The position numbers were made by a program, and so were the translations under genes. Source: Actinotalea alkalitolerans (lineage in GTDB: Bacteria; Actinomycetota; Actinomycetes; Actinomycetales; Cellulomonadaceae). From it: 64,000 nucleotides of DNA. The notes beneath the pieces were generated by a model. It ran no database searches. It worked only from the letters and a program-made list of their open reading frames with translations, and had not been told where the DNA came from. The DNA is taken from positions 1 through 64,000 of the forward strand of contig NZ_JAMBPP010000004.1 in NCBI RefSeq assembly GCF_023369855.1, in the 5' to 3' direction. Shown here piece after piece: positions 7,927-16,200 of the stretch. Each line of letters starts with the position of its first letter. Position 1 is the stretch's first letter.

Positions 7927-10290
7927 TCACCGATGCGGTGAGATCCCGCGATCCGGCGCCCGGGGGCGCTCGAGCCGGATCACGACGGACTTGCTCGTCG
8001 GGGTGTTGGACCGGTCGGCGGTCGAGTCGAGCGGGACCAGCACGTTGGTCTCGGGGAAGTACGCCGCTGCGCAGCCCCGGGCCGTGTCGTAGGCGACCAC
8101 CCGGAAGCCGTCGGCCCGCCGCTCGACCCCGTCGGTGAACTCTGAGACCAGGTCCACGACGTCGCCGTCGGCCAGGCCCAGCTCGGTGAGGTCGTCCTGG
8201 TTGACCATCACCACGCGTCGGCCCCCGGTGATGCCACGGTAACGATCGTCCGGGCCGTACACCGTGGTGTTGTACTGGTCGTGCGAGCGCAGCGTCTGCA
8301 GCAGCAGCCGCCCCGGTGGGACCCGCGGCCACCACAGCGGGGTCCGGGTGAAGTGGGCCTTGGTGCTCGTGGTCTCGAAGACCCGCACGTCATGCGGTCC
8401 GTGCGGCAGCCGGAACCCACCGGGCACGTCGATGCGCTCCTCGAAGTCGGCGAACCCCGGGACGACCGCGGCGATGTGCCGTCGGATCAACCAGTAGTCC
8501 GCCTCCATCGCGGCCCAGTCCGCGCGTGGGGTGCCGGGGAGCGGTCGCCCCTGCTCGTCGTGGAAGAGCGCGCGCGCCAGCCGGCACACGATGGCGATCT
8601 CCGAGAGCAGGTCGGGCGACGGCGGGCGCAGGTGACCCGAGGAGGCGTGGACGACCGACATGGAGTCCTCGACCGTCACCCGCTGCCGTCCACCGGCCTG
8701 GACGTCGAGGTCGGAGCGGCCCAGGGTCGGCAGGATCAGCGCGGTGCGGCCCGGGGCGAAGTGGGAGTGGTTGAGCTTGGTGCTCACCTGCACGGTCATC
8801 GAGCACGAGCGCAGCGCCGCCTCCGTGACCGTGGAGTCGGGCGCGGCCTTGAGGAAGTTGCCCCCCATGGACATGAAGAAGCGCACCCTGCCGTCGCGCA
8901 TCGCCCGGATGGTCTCGACCGTGTCGTGACCGTGCTCGCGGGGGCTGGTGAAGGCGAACTCCTGCGAGAGCCGGTCCAGGAACGGCGTGGGCATCTTCTC
9001 GAAGATGCCCATCGTCCGGTCGCCCTGGACGTTCGAGTGGCCCCGGACCGGGAGCAGCCCCGCTCCCGGTCGGCCCAGGTTGCCCTGCAGCAGCACCAGG
9101 TTGACGATCTCCTGGATCGTGGCCACCGAGTGCTTGTGCTGGGTGAGCCCCATGGCCCAGGCGACCACGGTGCGGTCCGAGGTGAGCAACAGCTCGCCGA
9201 CCTCACGGATCTGCGCCTCGCGCAGACCCGTGGCCTCCTCGATGTCCCCCCAGGAGGTCGAGCGCAGGCCGTCGAGGTAGTCCTCGAGGCCCTCGGTGTG
9301 GCGGTCGATGAACACGTGGTCCAGGACCGCGGGCATGCCCACGGTGTGCCGCCCGCACTCCTCGGCCTCGAGCAGCACCTTGGCCAGGCCCTGGAAGACG
9401 CCCAGGTCACCACCGAGCCGGACCTGGAGGTGGTGGTCGGCGATCGAGGTGCCCCTGCCCACCATGCCCCGCACGGTCTGGGGGTTGCGGTAGTGCATCA
9501 GCCCTGCCTCGGGCAGCGGGTTGATCGCGACGATCGTCGCGCCGCCGTGCTTGGCCTTCTCCAACGAGCTCAGCATCCGTGGGTGGTTGGTCCCCGGGTT
9601 CTGGCCGGCGATGAGGATGAGCCTCGCGGTCTCGACGTCGTGCAGGGTCACCGAGCCCTTGCCGATCCCGATCGTGGTGCCCAAGGCCTCGCCCGAGGAC
9701 TCGTGGCACATGTTCGAGCAGTCCGGCAGGTTGTTGGTGCCCAGACCGCGGACCATGAGCTGGTAGAGGAAGGCGGCCTCGTTGGAGGTCCGTCCCGAGG
9801 TGTAGAACGCCGCCTGGTCCGGGCTGTCGAGGCCGCGCAGCTCCTGGGCGATCAGCCTGAAGGCCTCGTCCCACGAGATCGGGCGGTAGTGGGTCGCGCC
9901 GTCCTCGCGCAGCATCGGGGTGGTGATCCGGCCCTGCCGGTTGAGCCAGTAGTCGTCGGCGGCGAAGAGCTCGTCGATCGAGCGCTCGGCGAAGAGCTCG
10001 GGCCGGACCCTCTTGCGGGTCGCCTCGGAGGCCAGGGCCTTGGCGCCGTTCTCGCAGAACTCGGCGTGGCTGCGGTCACCCGCCTCGGGGTCCGGCCACG
10101 CGCAGCTCATGCAGTCGATGCCGTCGGTCTGGTTGAGCTTGAGCAGGGACGGGATCCCACGCACCGGGCCCATCTCGCGCAGCACGTGCCGCATCGCCGA
10201 GGTGACACCGGGCAACCCGGCCGAGCTGTGCTGGGGCGGACCGACCCGCAACGCCGCGTGGTCGACCCCGTCGCCGGGTGTGCCAGTCAT
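7927..10290 (-). CDS. FdhF/YdeP-family molybdopterin oxidoreductase (formate-dehydrogenase-like)
   Basis: 787 residues. The N-terminus carries LLKLNQTDGIDCMSCAWPDP, which marks the YdeP branch of bis-MGD enzymes; the Mo-ligand region is CSNMCHESSGEALGTTIG, with LILIAGQNPGTNHPRML and AMGLTQHKHSV as cofactor-binding segments, and a C-terminal molybdopterin dinucleotide-binding domain (LRSHDQYNTTVYG). The classical N-terminal Cys4 iron-sulfur motif is absent. YdeP-type enzymes are related to formate dehydrogenases, but their substrate is not settled. The adjacent FdhA and divergent FdhD genes favour formate or a related C1 compound. No TAT signal is seen, so it is probably cytoplasmic. Confidence 0.85.
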   Translation of the reverse strand: MTGTPGDGVDHAALRVGPPQHSSAGLPGVTSAMRHVLREMGPVRGIPSLLKLNQTDGIDCMSCAWPDPEAGDRSHAEFCENGAKALASEATRKRVRPELFAERSIDELFAADDYWLNRQGRITTPMLREDGATHYRPISWDEAFRLIAQELRGLDSPDQAAFYTSGRTSNEAAFLYQLMVRGLGTNNLPDCSNMCHESSGEALGTTIGIGKGSVTLHDVETARLILIAGQNPGTNHPRMLSSLEKAKHGGATIVAINPLPEAGLMHYRNPQTVRGMVGRGTSIADHHLQVRLGGDLGVFQGLAKVLLEAEECGRHTVGMPAVLDHVFIDRHTEGLEDYLDGLRSTSWGDIEEATGLREAQIREVGELLLTSDRTVVAWAMGLTQHKHSVATIQEIVNLVLLQGNLGRPGAGLLPVRGHSNVQGDRTMGIFEKMPTPFLDRLSQEFAFTSPREHGHDTVETIRAMRDGRVRFFMSMGGNFLKAAPDSTVTEAALRSCSMTVQVSTKLNHSHFAPGRTALILPTLGRSDLDVQAGGRQRVTVEDSMSVVHASSGHLRPPSPDLLSEIAIVCRLARALFHDEQGRPLPGTPRADWAAMEADYWLIRRHIAAVVPGFADFEERIDVPGGFRLPHGPHDVRVFETTSTKAHFTRTPLWWPRVPPGRLLLQTLRSHDQYNTTVYGPDDRYRGITGGRRVVMVNQDDLTELGLADGDVVDLVSEFTDGVERRADGFRVVAYDTARGCAAAYFPETNVLVPLDSTADRSNTPTSKSVVIRLERPRAPDRGISPHR

Positions 10291-10347
10291 CGAGTCATGC
10301 TAGACCGGGGGATCCGGATCGGCCGGGTGGGTGAGGAGGCGCGGCAG

Positions 10348-11193
10348 ATGGGGCGGGTGGCCCGGCGGTGGAGGGTGCAGCGGATGACGGCTCGGGGGGT
10401 GGTCGGTGCGCCCGAGGACCAGCTCGCGGGGGAGGAGCCGCTCGAGGTGCGGCTGCACGGCACCCCGTTCACCGTCACGATGCGCACCCCCGGGGACGAC
10501 TTCGACCTGATCGCCGGCTTCCTGGTCTCCGAGGGCCTGGTGCGCGACGGCGAGCAGATCGCGCGGATGGACTACCGGAGCGGGATCGGCGCGACCGGTG
10601 AGCGTGACTACAACGTCGTCGACGTCCGCCTGGCGCCCGGGACACCGCTGCCCGACCCGTCCGCGCAACGCAACGTCTACACCTCGAGCAGCTGCGGGGT
10701 CTGCGGGACCGCGTCGATCGAGGCGGTACGCACCGTGCCCCCGTACGACGTGGGTGCCGACCGCTGCACGGTGCGGCTCGACCACCTGCTGGCGCTGCCC
10801 GACCGGCTCCGGGACCGCCAGCTCCTCTTCGACCGCACCGGTGGGGTGCACGCCGCGGGACTGTTCACCCCGGCCGACGGTGGGCAGGAGCCCGACCTGG
10901 TCTGCGTGCGCGAGGACGTGGGGCGTCACAACGCCGTGGACAAGGTGATCGGCTGGGCCCTGCGCGAGGGGCGGCTGCCCGTGAAGGGCGCCGTGCTCCA
11001 GGTGTCCGGGCGGGCCTCGTTCGAGCTGGTGCAGAAGGCGGCGATGGCGGGGATCCCGGTGCTCTCCGCGGTGTCGGCGCCCTCGGCCCTCGCGGTCGAC
11101 CTGGGTGAGGAGCTCGGGCTCACCGTGGTGGGCTTCAACCGTGGGACCCAGCTCAACTCCTACACGCACGGTCACCGTCTCGTCCCCGCGTGA
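10348..11193 (+). CDS. fdhD: Formate dehydrogenase accessory sulfurtransferase FdhD
   Basis: 281 residues. Marks are EEPLEVRLHGTPFTVTMRTPGDDFDLIAGFL, the sulfur-transfer cysteines in SSCGVCG (C116 and C119), VREDVGRHNAVDKVIGWAL and VSGRASFELVQKAAMAGIP. FdhD carries sulfur from the cysteine desulfurase IscS to the bis-MGD cofactor, activating formate dehydrogenases. The start at 10348 (MGRVARRWRVQR) is chosen because GAGGAGG (10334-10340) precedes it and family members begin this way; the frame is open further back to an ATG at 10297. It is divergent from the YdeP-type gene whose cofactor it presumably sulfurates; both promoters must lie in the 57-base gap. Confidence 0.93.
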   Translation: MGRVARRWRVQRMTARGVVGAPEDQLAGEEPLEVRLHGTPFTVTMRTPGDDFDLIAGFLVSEGLVRDGEQIARMDYRSGIGATGERDYNVVDVRLAPGTPLPDPSAQRNVYTSSSCGVCGTASIEAVRTVPPYDVGADRCTVRLDHLLALPDRLRDRQLLFDRTGGVHAAGLFTPADGGQEPDLVCVREDVGRHNAVDKVIGWALREGRLPVKGAVLQVSGRASFELVQKAAMAGIPVLSAVSAPSALAVDLGEELGLTVVGFNRGTQLNSYTHGHRLVPA

Positions 11194-11237
11194 GCGGTTG
11201 CCCGTCCCCGCCTGGGCGGTCGCCCGCAGGTCGTGCC

Positions 11238-11681
11238 TCAGCGCGCCTCGGCCCCTGCCCGGGTCAGCCCGAACGGCGTCGCGGCCGCGCACGGACCTGT
11301 CGCGGCGGTCACGGTGAGCTGGGTCGGCGCGAACGGGTCGAACGTGCCGGGGATCACCACTGCGGCCTCGAAGCTGCCCTCGTCGTCGGTCCGAGCGGGC
11401 TGCATCGCCTCGGTGTGGAATCGCAGGGTGACCGTGCTGTCGGTGTCGAAGCCCCGCCCGGTGACGACCACCTGCGTGCCCGAGGGCGCCGAGCCGTCGC
11501 TCAACGAGATGCTCGGGTCGGTGCACGTGCCCCCGCCGAACGGTGGGATGAAGGGGAAGGAGATCGTCCCGACCTGCACGAGGAACGTCAGGATCGTCGC
11601 GACCGCCGCGAGCGCCAGCAGCCCGACGACGATCGGGTGGTCTGCGGGTCCGGAGCGTTCAGCGGCCACCGGGTCCACCAC
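11238..11681 (-). CDS. eCIS-locus membrane protein with Ig/TIG-like extracellular domain
   Basis: 147 residues. One transmembrane helix lies near the N-terminus (IVVGLLALAAVATILTFLVQV), followed by a linker (FPFIPPFGGGTCTDP) and a beta-sandwich-like region, ISLSDGSAPSGTQVVVTGRGFDTDSTVTLRF, typical of IPT/TIG repeats, with two cysteines (about positions 52 and 130). The orientation is probably N-in with the domain outside. It is the last gene of the injection-system operon and overlaps the preceding gene by 23 bases. The function is not known; membrane anchoring of the particle or cell-surface binding is my inference. Confidence 0.65.
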   Translation of the reverse strand: MVDPVAAERSGPADHPIVVGLLALAAVATILTFLVQVGTISFPFIPPFGGGTCTDPSISLSDGSAPSGTQVVVTGRGFDTDSTVTLRFHTEAMQPARTDDEGSFEAAVVIPGTFDPFAPTQLTVTAATGPCAAATPFGLTRAGAEAR

Positions 11682-12474
11682 GGACCAGGCGTGAGTATCG
11701 CCGTAGCGCGACGACGGCGAGCGTCGTGACCCCGATCAGCATGGCCACGAACATGGCGTCCCCCGAGAACACGGTGCCGACCAGCAGGAGCACGGCCACC
11801 AGCACCAGGATCCACCACGGCCGCAGCACCGGCTCCTGGACCAGGACCCCCCCGGTGCTCGCCGCCACGGTGCCGACCGCCTCGACGGTGTAGTCACGCG
11901 GCACCGACCGGCCGAGCCAGGTCGGTCGGGTGCACCGCAGCAGGAGCGGGACGGTGAACGCCTGGCCCGGGGCCAGGGCCAGGCGTGCACCGGACCGGTG
12001 GACCTCGTGGGCGAGACGACCCTCGCGGTCCCGGGCCACGAGCTCGAGGTCCAGCGGGGTGTTTCCCGGGTTCGCGACCACCAGGTGCACCAGCGCACGA
12101 CGCGCGGTGCCGATGGCGTGCGGGACGGGGGCCTGCAGCTCGGCCTGCGGGTGCGGGGCGACCTGGACGGGATGGCGGGCCTCTCCCCAGGCGCCGTCAC
12201 CCGCGATGGCCACGACGCGGATCTCCGAGGCGCCGGCCGGTGGTGCCGGACCGGTCGGGAGCGTGACGGTCAGCCCGACCTCGCGCTGCTCGCCCGGCCA
12301 GATGCGCACCTCGGACTCCTGGAGGGTCACCCAGCCCGCCAACGGACCGGTCGCCACGACCTCGTAGCGCTCGACCTCACGACCGGTGTTGCGCACGACG
12401 AGCCTTCCGCTCAGCCGGGAGCCGCCGGTCAGGGGGACCGTCGGACCGGTGAGCCGCACCTCGGGCGAGATCAT
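11659..12474 (-). CDS. eCIS-locus membrane-anchored protein with two Ig-like (NEW3/alpha-galactosidase-type) repeats
   Basis: 271 residues. Two beta-rich repeats of about 100 residues (SRLSGRLVVRNTGREVERYEV..., RALVHLVVANPGNTPLDLELV...) resemble the adhesion-like NEW3/CARDB folds. Near the C-terminus are two adjacent hydrophobic helices (WWILVLVAVLLLVGTVF and AMFVAMLIGVTTLAVVAL), followed by a basic tail. There is no signal peptide, so the repeats may face the cytoplasm. The start at 12474 gives the coupled overlap TGATG with gpI. Similar membrane proteins close actinobacterial contractile-injection clusters. An ORF open to 12900 in this frame is only antisense-style read-through of the gpI gene. 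Confidence 0.65.
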   Translation of the reverse strand: MISPEVRLTGPTVPLTGGSRLSGRLVVRNTGREVERYEVVATGPLAGWVTLQESEVRIWPGEQREVGLTVTLPTGPAPPAGASEIRVVAIAGDGAWGEARHPVQVAPHPQAELQAPVPHAIGTARRALVHLVVANPGNTPLDLELVARDREGRLAHEVHRSGARLALAPGQAFTVPLLLRCTRPTWLGRSVPRDYTVEAVGTVAASTGGVLVQEPVLRPWWILVLVAVLLLVGTVFSGDAMFVAMLIGVTTLAVVALRRYSRLVRGGPGGR

Positions 12475-13379
12475 CAGCCGGCCCCGTCCGCGGCCCCGGT
12501 GCCGGTGCCCTCGGCCGTCCCGGTCTCGGCCGAGCCGGGCGCGACGCGGACCGAGAGCTCGACCGTGAACCCCACCGGCAACGACGGTTCGAGCAGCCTC
12601 CTCAGGTGGTCGCCGCGCGAGCCACGGAAGTCCCCGGCCGACGCCGGCAGGCTCACCCGGACGGTCCGGTCGGCACGGGTGCTGAGCTCGGCGTCCGGGT
12701 CGAGGTCCCAGGAGGTCTCGCCCCCGTCGGTGACGAGCACCTCGTGCGGCGGCAGGTCGAGGTGCAGGGCGGCGACCGCCGCGATGCCGGGAACGGTTCC
12801 CCGTGACCCGTGCAGCTCCAGCGCGCGCGCGACCACTGCCCGGCGGCGACCGTGGCCCCACTCGGCCATGGTGTCCGCGCCGACCATCCACGCGAGCCAC
12901 CGCAGCACGTCGTCGGGGGCGGTCTCGATCGTGACGTAGGCCGCCAGGTTGTCGATGGTCGTGGTGAGCGGCTCGAGCACGTCGTCGAGACCGTCGAGGA
13001 ACCGGCGCAGCAGGGGGGCGGTCAGCTCACCCATCGTCTGCGGTCCGATCACCCCGTCGACCACGAGGCCCCGCTGACGCTGGAAGGCCCGCACGGCGCT
13101 CTCGGTGCGAGGCCCGAACGAGCCGTCGGCCGGTCCGGGGTCGTGCCGGGCGCGTGCCAGCGCGTCCTGCAGCCGGGCGATGCGTTCACCCTCGCTCCCC
13201 TGGGCGAGCATGTGCTCAGCAGTGACCCAGGTGGTTCCTCCGGCGAGCCCGTCCTCGACGACCTGCGCCGGGCGGAAGCGCTCAGGGTCCTGGAAGACCG
13301 TCGGCAGCCGTTCGAACATCGTCAGCCGGCGCGGTGGTTCGGGATGGAGCAGCGTCTCGAGCCGGGGAACCCGCGTCAT
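12474..13379 (-). CDS. eCIS baseplate protein, P2 gpI-like, with inserted peptidoglycan-binding domain
   Basis: 301 residues. The phage tail protein I core starts MFERLPTVFQD and resumes at LLRRFLDGLDDVLEPLTTTIDNLAAYVTIETAPDDVLRWLAWMVG, ending with ELHGSRGTVPGIAAV and a short beta domain. Between the two halves, residues about 57-118 form a PG_binding_1 domain (GSEGERIARLQDALA, DGSFGPRTESAVRAFQRQRGLVVDGVIGPQTM). gpI joins the wedge of the baseplate. The peptidoglycan-binding insertion is unusual and suggests contact with a cell wall. It overlaps gpJ by four bases (ATGA) and the next gene by one. Confidence 0.85.
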   Translation of the reverse strand: MTRVPRLETLLHPEPPRRLTMFERLPTVFQDPERFRPAQVVEDGLAGGTTWVTAEHMLAQGSEGERIARLQDALARARHDPGPADGSFGPRTESAVRAFQRQRGLVVDGVIGPQTMGELTAPLLRRFLDGLDDVLEPLTTTIDNLAAYVTIETAPDDVLRWLAWMVGADTMAEWGHGRRRAVVARALELHGSRGTVPGIAAVAALHLDLPPHEVLVTDGGETSWDLDPDAELSTRADRTVRVSLPASAGDFRGSRGDHLRRLLEPSLPVGFTVELSVRVAPGSAETGTAEGTGTGAADGAG

Positions 13380-15343
13380 GTCAGCACCACCGTGTGCCCG
13401 AGGCTGAGGGGCAGACCGTTGCGGGGCACGGCCAGCCGTGACGTCTCGTGGTCCTGCCCGTCGGTCAGCATCACCGACTCGACCCGCGCCACGCCCGGCA
13501 CCCGGTGGAGCACGGCGTACAGGTCCCCGACCTGGACGTCCGTGCCGAAGGGCCAGCCCGTGCCGTGCTCACCGCCGAGCAACGGGTGCAGCAGGCGGTA
13601 CAGCGCCGACGTCGCGGCGCCCGCGACCGCCTCGGCGTCCGACCCGGGGTCGGCTGCGAGCCGCACGGTCGCACGGCACGGGACGTAGCGGGGCGGGCTG
13701 ACCAGCACGCGCACACCCACCAGCCGTCGGTCGTCGAGGTACCTGGCCACGTCCGTCATGGTCTGCGGGACGTCGGTGAGGTCCGAGGTCCGCAGCGGCG
13801 CACCCAGACCGGCGTCGGGTGCGAGCTCGGGCACCACCAGGACACGCACGGACATGCTCGTCTCGGGGTCCCCCTCGGGCACGGCGTGAGCGCGCGCGAC
13901 GGCGCCCGACGCGTCACGGGCCATCTGCGCGAAGTCGGCGACGGTCACCGCCCGGGTGCGCTGGCGCAGGAAGAGGGGCACACGGGCCATCGCCTGCTCG
14001 ACCGTCTCGGGATCGACGCCACCGGTGGCCGCGTGCCGGTTCTCGACCGAGCGCACGTGCGGCACCGCGGACCGGAGCACCCGCAGCGAGGTGGCCCGGA
14101 CGTTGCCGCGCACGCCCCCTCCGACGCGGTACTCGGCCAGTCGGAGCGCCGCGGCCGCGGGCGGGACGGCCGCGTACCGGCGCATGCGCCCGTCGGACTG
14201 GCGCACCGCCACACCGAGCCTGATCTCACCGCCGACCCGGTCCAGCAGGTAGTGCCGGTCGCTCTCACGGCTCGCCTCGAAGCTCGTCACCGGCGTCCAC
14301 GGCTCGGGGTCCTGCCCCGCGAGCAGCAGAGGTCCCCCGGAGTCGTCCTCGACGACCGGCACGTTGCGCACCACGAAGGGCGCCTGGCCGTAGGTGCCGT
14401 CCGAGACCCCCACGACCTCGCCCCGGACCAGCTGGTCGGCCTGGATCGCGTCGACGCTCACGCCGATCGTCCGGGCCGTGATCCGGCCGACCGACGGTGA
14501 GCGCTCGTAGCTCGACTGCCCCGGCCGGGAGGTCGCGAGACGACAGCGCAACCACGCCGAGGTGGCCGTGCCCGGCAGGGCGATCCCGGTGTGGTCGGAC
14601 GGGACGTGCAGGTACACCGCACCGGGTCGGTTGAGCCCACCGGTGGTGTCGCGGTCGACCTCGCACACCTGCCAGGTGCCGCGGCCCCATGCCTCCCACA
14701 CCAGCGGCGGGTCGTCCGGCAGGACCCCGGAGCCGCGGTTCGGCTCGCAGTCCAGGTCGATCTGCACCGCGCACCCGGGCAGGGCACGCGCGAGCTCGAC
14801 CAGGAAGGCGGCCCCGGGGACGGGTACCCCGGTACCGAGCGCCTCGACGTGCTCGGTACCGGGAGCAGGGCGCGGGTCGCCCGTCCTGGGGCCTGGCGCG
14901 CCGACCAGGTGACGACCCACCACCTCGGCCCGGTACGCGCGCAGGTCCTCGGTGGTGCGGAAGGCGACCCGCTCGACCGTCGCGGTGCGTTCGGTCGAGA
15001 CCTCGACCCCGGCGCCCGCGAGCAGCGGCTCGTCCTGCGTGGCCGCCTCCCAGAACCGCGTCGGCGCGGCGAGCCAGAAGGTCAGCCGGGTCCGCGCCGA
15101 GCGGGCGGGCTGGAGCCGGATGCCGACCGCGTTCATCATCATCAGCAGCAGCGTCTCGGGCACACGGTTGAGGCGGAACAGCGTCTCGTCGACCATCTGC
15201 GCGAACAGCTCGATGAGCGTGACGCCGGGGTCGGAGACGTTGTGATCGGTCCACTCGGGGCACCGGTCGGCGATCCGACGCTTGGCGTCGTCCACCAGGT
15301 CCTGGAAGCGCCTGTCGTCGAGGTGCGGCACGGGGATGCTCAT
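13376..15343 (-). CDS. eCIS baseplate assembly protein, gpJ-like
   Basis: 655 residues. The N-terminus SIPVPHLDDRRFQDLVDDAKRRIADRCPEWTDHNVSDPGVTLIELFAQM is the typical start of putative baseplate assembly proteins of eCIS (Afp11/Pvc11 type). The C-terminus has RTRAVTVADFAQMARDASGAVARA and repeated beta-rich parts ending in a VQVGDLYAVLHRVPGVARVES segment shared with phage gpJ. The protein forms the baseplate wedges that trigger sheath contraction. The start at 15343 is fixed by GAGGAGCACCG upstream and by the four-base overlap with the gp25 gene. Confidence 0.9.
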   Translation of the reverse strand: MSIPVPHLDDRRFQDLVDDAKRRIADRCPEWTDHNVSDPGVTLIELFAQMVDETLFRLNRVPETLLLMMMNAVGIRLQPARSARTRLTFWLAAPTRFWEAATQDEPLLAGAGVEVSTERTATVERVAFRTTEDLRAYRAEVVGRHLVGAPGPRTGDPRPAPGTEHVEALGTGVPVPGAAFLVELARALPGCAVQIDLDCEPNRGSGVLPDDPPLVWEAWGRGTWQVCEVDRDTTGGLNRPGAVYLHVPSDHTGIALPGTATSAWLRCRLATSRPGQSSYERSPSVGRITARTIGVSVDAIQADQLVRGEVVGVSDGTYGQAPFVVRNVPVVEDDSGGPLLLAGQDPEPWTPVTSFEASRESDRHYLLDRVGGEIRLGVAVRQSDGRMRRYAAVPPAAAALRLAEYRVGGGVRGNVRATSLRVLRSAVPHVRSVENRHAATGGVDPETVEQAMARVPLFLRQRTRAVTVADFAQMARDASGAVARAHAVPEGDPETSMSVRVLVVPELAPDAGLGAPLRTSDLTDVPQTMTDVARYLDDRRLVGVRVLVSPPRYVPCRATVRLAADPGSDAEAVAGAATSALYRLLHPLLGGEHGTGWPFGTDVQVGDLYAVLHRVPGVARVESVMLTDGQDHETSRLAVPRNGLPLSLGHTVVLT

Positions 15344-15774
15344 CGGTGCTCCTCCTCGCGGATCTCGGCGCCCGTCTCGGGCGGGATCGTGTAGAAGGGG
15401 TGCACCAGGTTGCGCGGGTCGTTGGTGGCCCGCACCACGTACTCGACCTCGACGTACAGCACCGTCGGGTCGGTGGCGTCCGGCCAGGCGGTCACCCCGC
15501 GGACGTCGATCCGCGGCTCCCACATCGCGAGCGCCTCCTCGACGGCGCGCGAGACCATCCCGAGCGTGCGAGGGCTCGCGGAGGGGGAGAAGACCATCTC
15601 GTGCGCACGGCAGCCGAAGGTCGGGCGCATGGGCCGCTCTCCGGGGCGGGTGCTCAGCACGAGCCGGATGCTCTCCTCGATCTTGGCGGTGCCGCTGCGC
15701 AGCATGAGCGAGCCCCCGGGATCGGCCTGGAACGGGAAGGCCGGACCGGCACCGAGGAACCGGGCCTCAGCCAC
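15340..15774 (-). CDS. eCIS baseplate wedge protein, gp25/GPW family
   Basis: About 144 residues. Characteristic gp25 segments are IEESIRLVLSTRPGERPMRPTFGCRAHEMVFSPS, with the conserved EFGC-like turn replaced by TFGC, and LGMVSRAVEEALAMWEPRIDVRGV. In phage T4 and in type VI systems gp25 nucleates the sheath. No ATG fits; GTG at 15774 (GGGGGTGG upstream) is preferred, with GTG 15783 as an alternative. Both overlap the end of the PAAR gene, indicating translational coupling. Confidence 0.88.
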   Translation of the reverse strand: MAEARFLGAGPAFPFQADPGGSLMLRSGTAKIEESIRLVLSTRPGERPMRPTFGCRAHEMVFSPSASPRTLGMVSRAVEEALAMWEPRIDVRGVTAWPDATDPTVLYVEVEYVVRATNDPRNLVHPFYTIPPETGAEIREEEHR

Positions 15775-16171
15775 CTGGACCACCCCCGATGAGCACGGTC
15801 GGGACACCGCCCTGGACGGTCCCGACCGGGGCCAGGCACAGCTGGGCGCGAGCGCCCGTCGCTGCCATCCCACGCCCCTCGGCCAGCACGGTCGTGCTGC
15901 CCATCACCACCGAGGCGCGCTGCAGGGCGGGTGCGAAGGCGGGGTCGGCGGCGTGCAGCCCGGCGTGCGGGGTGAGCGAGTTCATTCCGGCCGAGCCGAC
16001 GACGGCGGCCGGGCTGCCCCCGATGAGGACCGACGTCGCGAGCCCCTCGAGCAGCGGGGCCGAGAACGGCAGCGGGGGTCCGGGCACGGCGGCTCCGCCG
16101 GGCCCGGGGATCAGGTGGCCCACGCACGTCCCCATGACACGGTCACCGGCCACCGCTGCGGGTGTCCCCAC
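15767..16171 (-). CDS. eCIS PAAR-domain spike-tip protein
   Basis: 134 residues, rich in Gly, Ala and Pro. It begins GTPAAVAGDRVMGTCVGHLIPGPGG and continues PLPFSAPLLEGLATSVLIGGSPAAVVGSAG, the repeated hairpin pattern of PAAR (DUF4150-like) proteins, which cap the VgrG trimer with a metal-stabilised conical tip and can carry effectors. There is no extra effector domain here. It sits 29 bases after the VgrG gene. Confidence 0.82.
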   Translation of the reverse strand: MGTPAAVAGDRVMGTCVGHLIPGPGGAAVPGPPLPFSAPLLEGLATSVLIGGSPAAVVGSAGMNSLTPHAGLHAADPAFAPALQRASVVMGSTTVLAEGRGMAATGARAQLCLAPVGTVQGGVPTVLIGGGPGG

Positions 16172-16200
16172 GATCCCTCCTCCTTGCCTGCTCCAGGCGC

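Noticed and set aside
8281-10347. Long plus-strand open frame running into fdhD from within the molybdoenzyme gene
   Set aside because: The 5' part is antisense to a clear YdeP-family gene; a good ribosome site and the family start support 10348 for fdhD.
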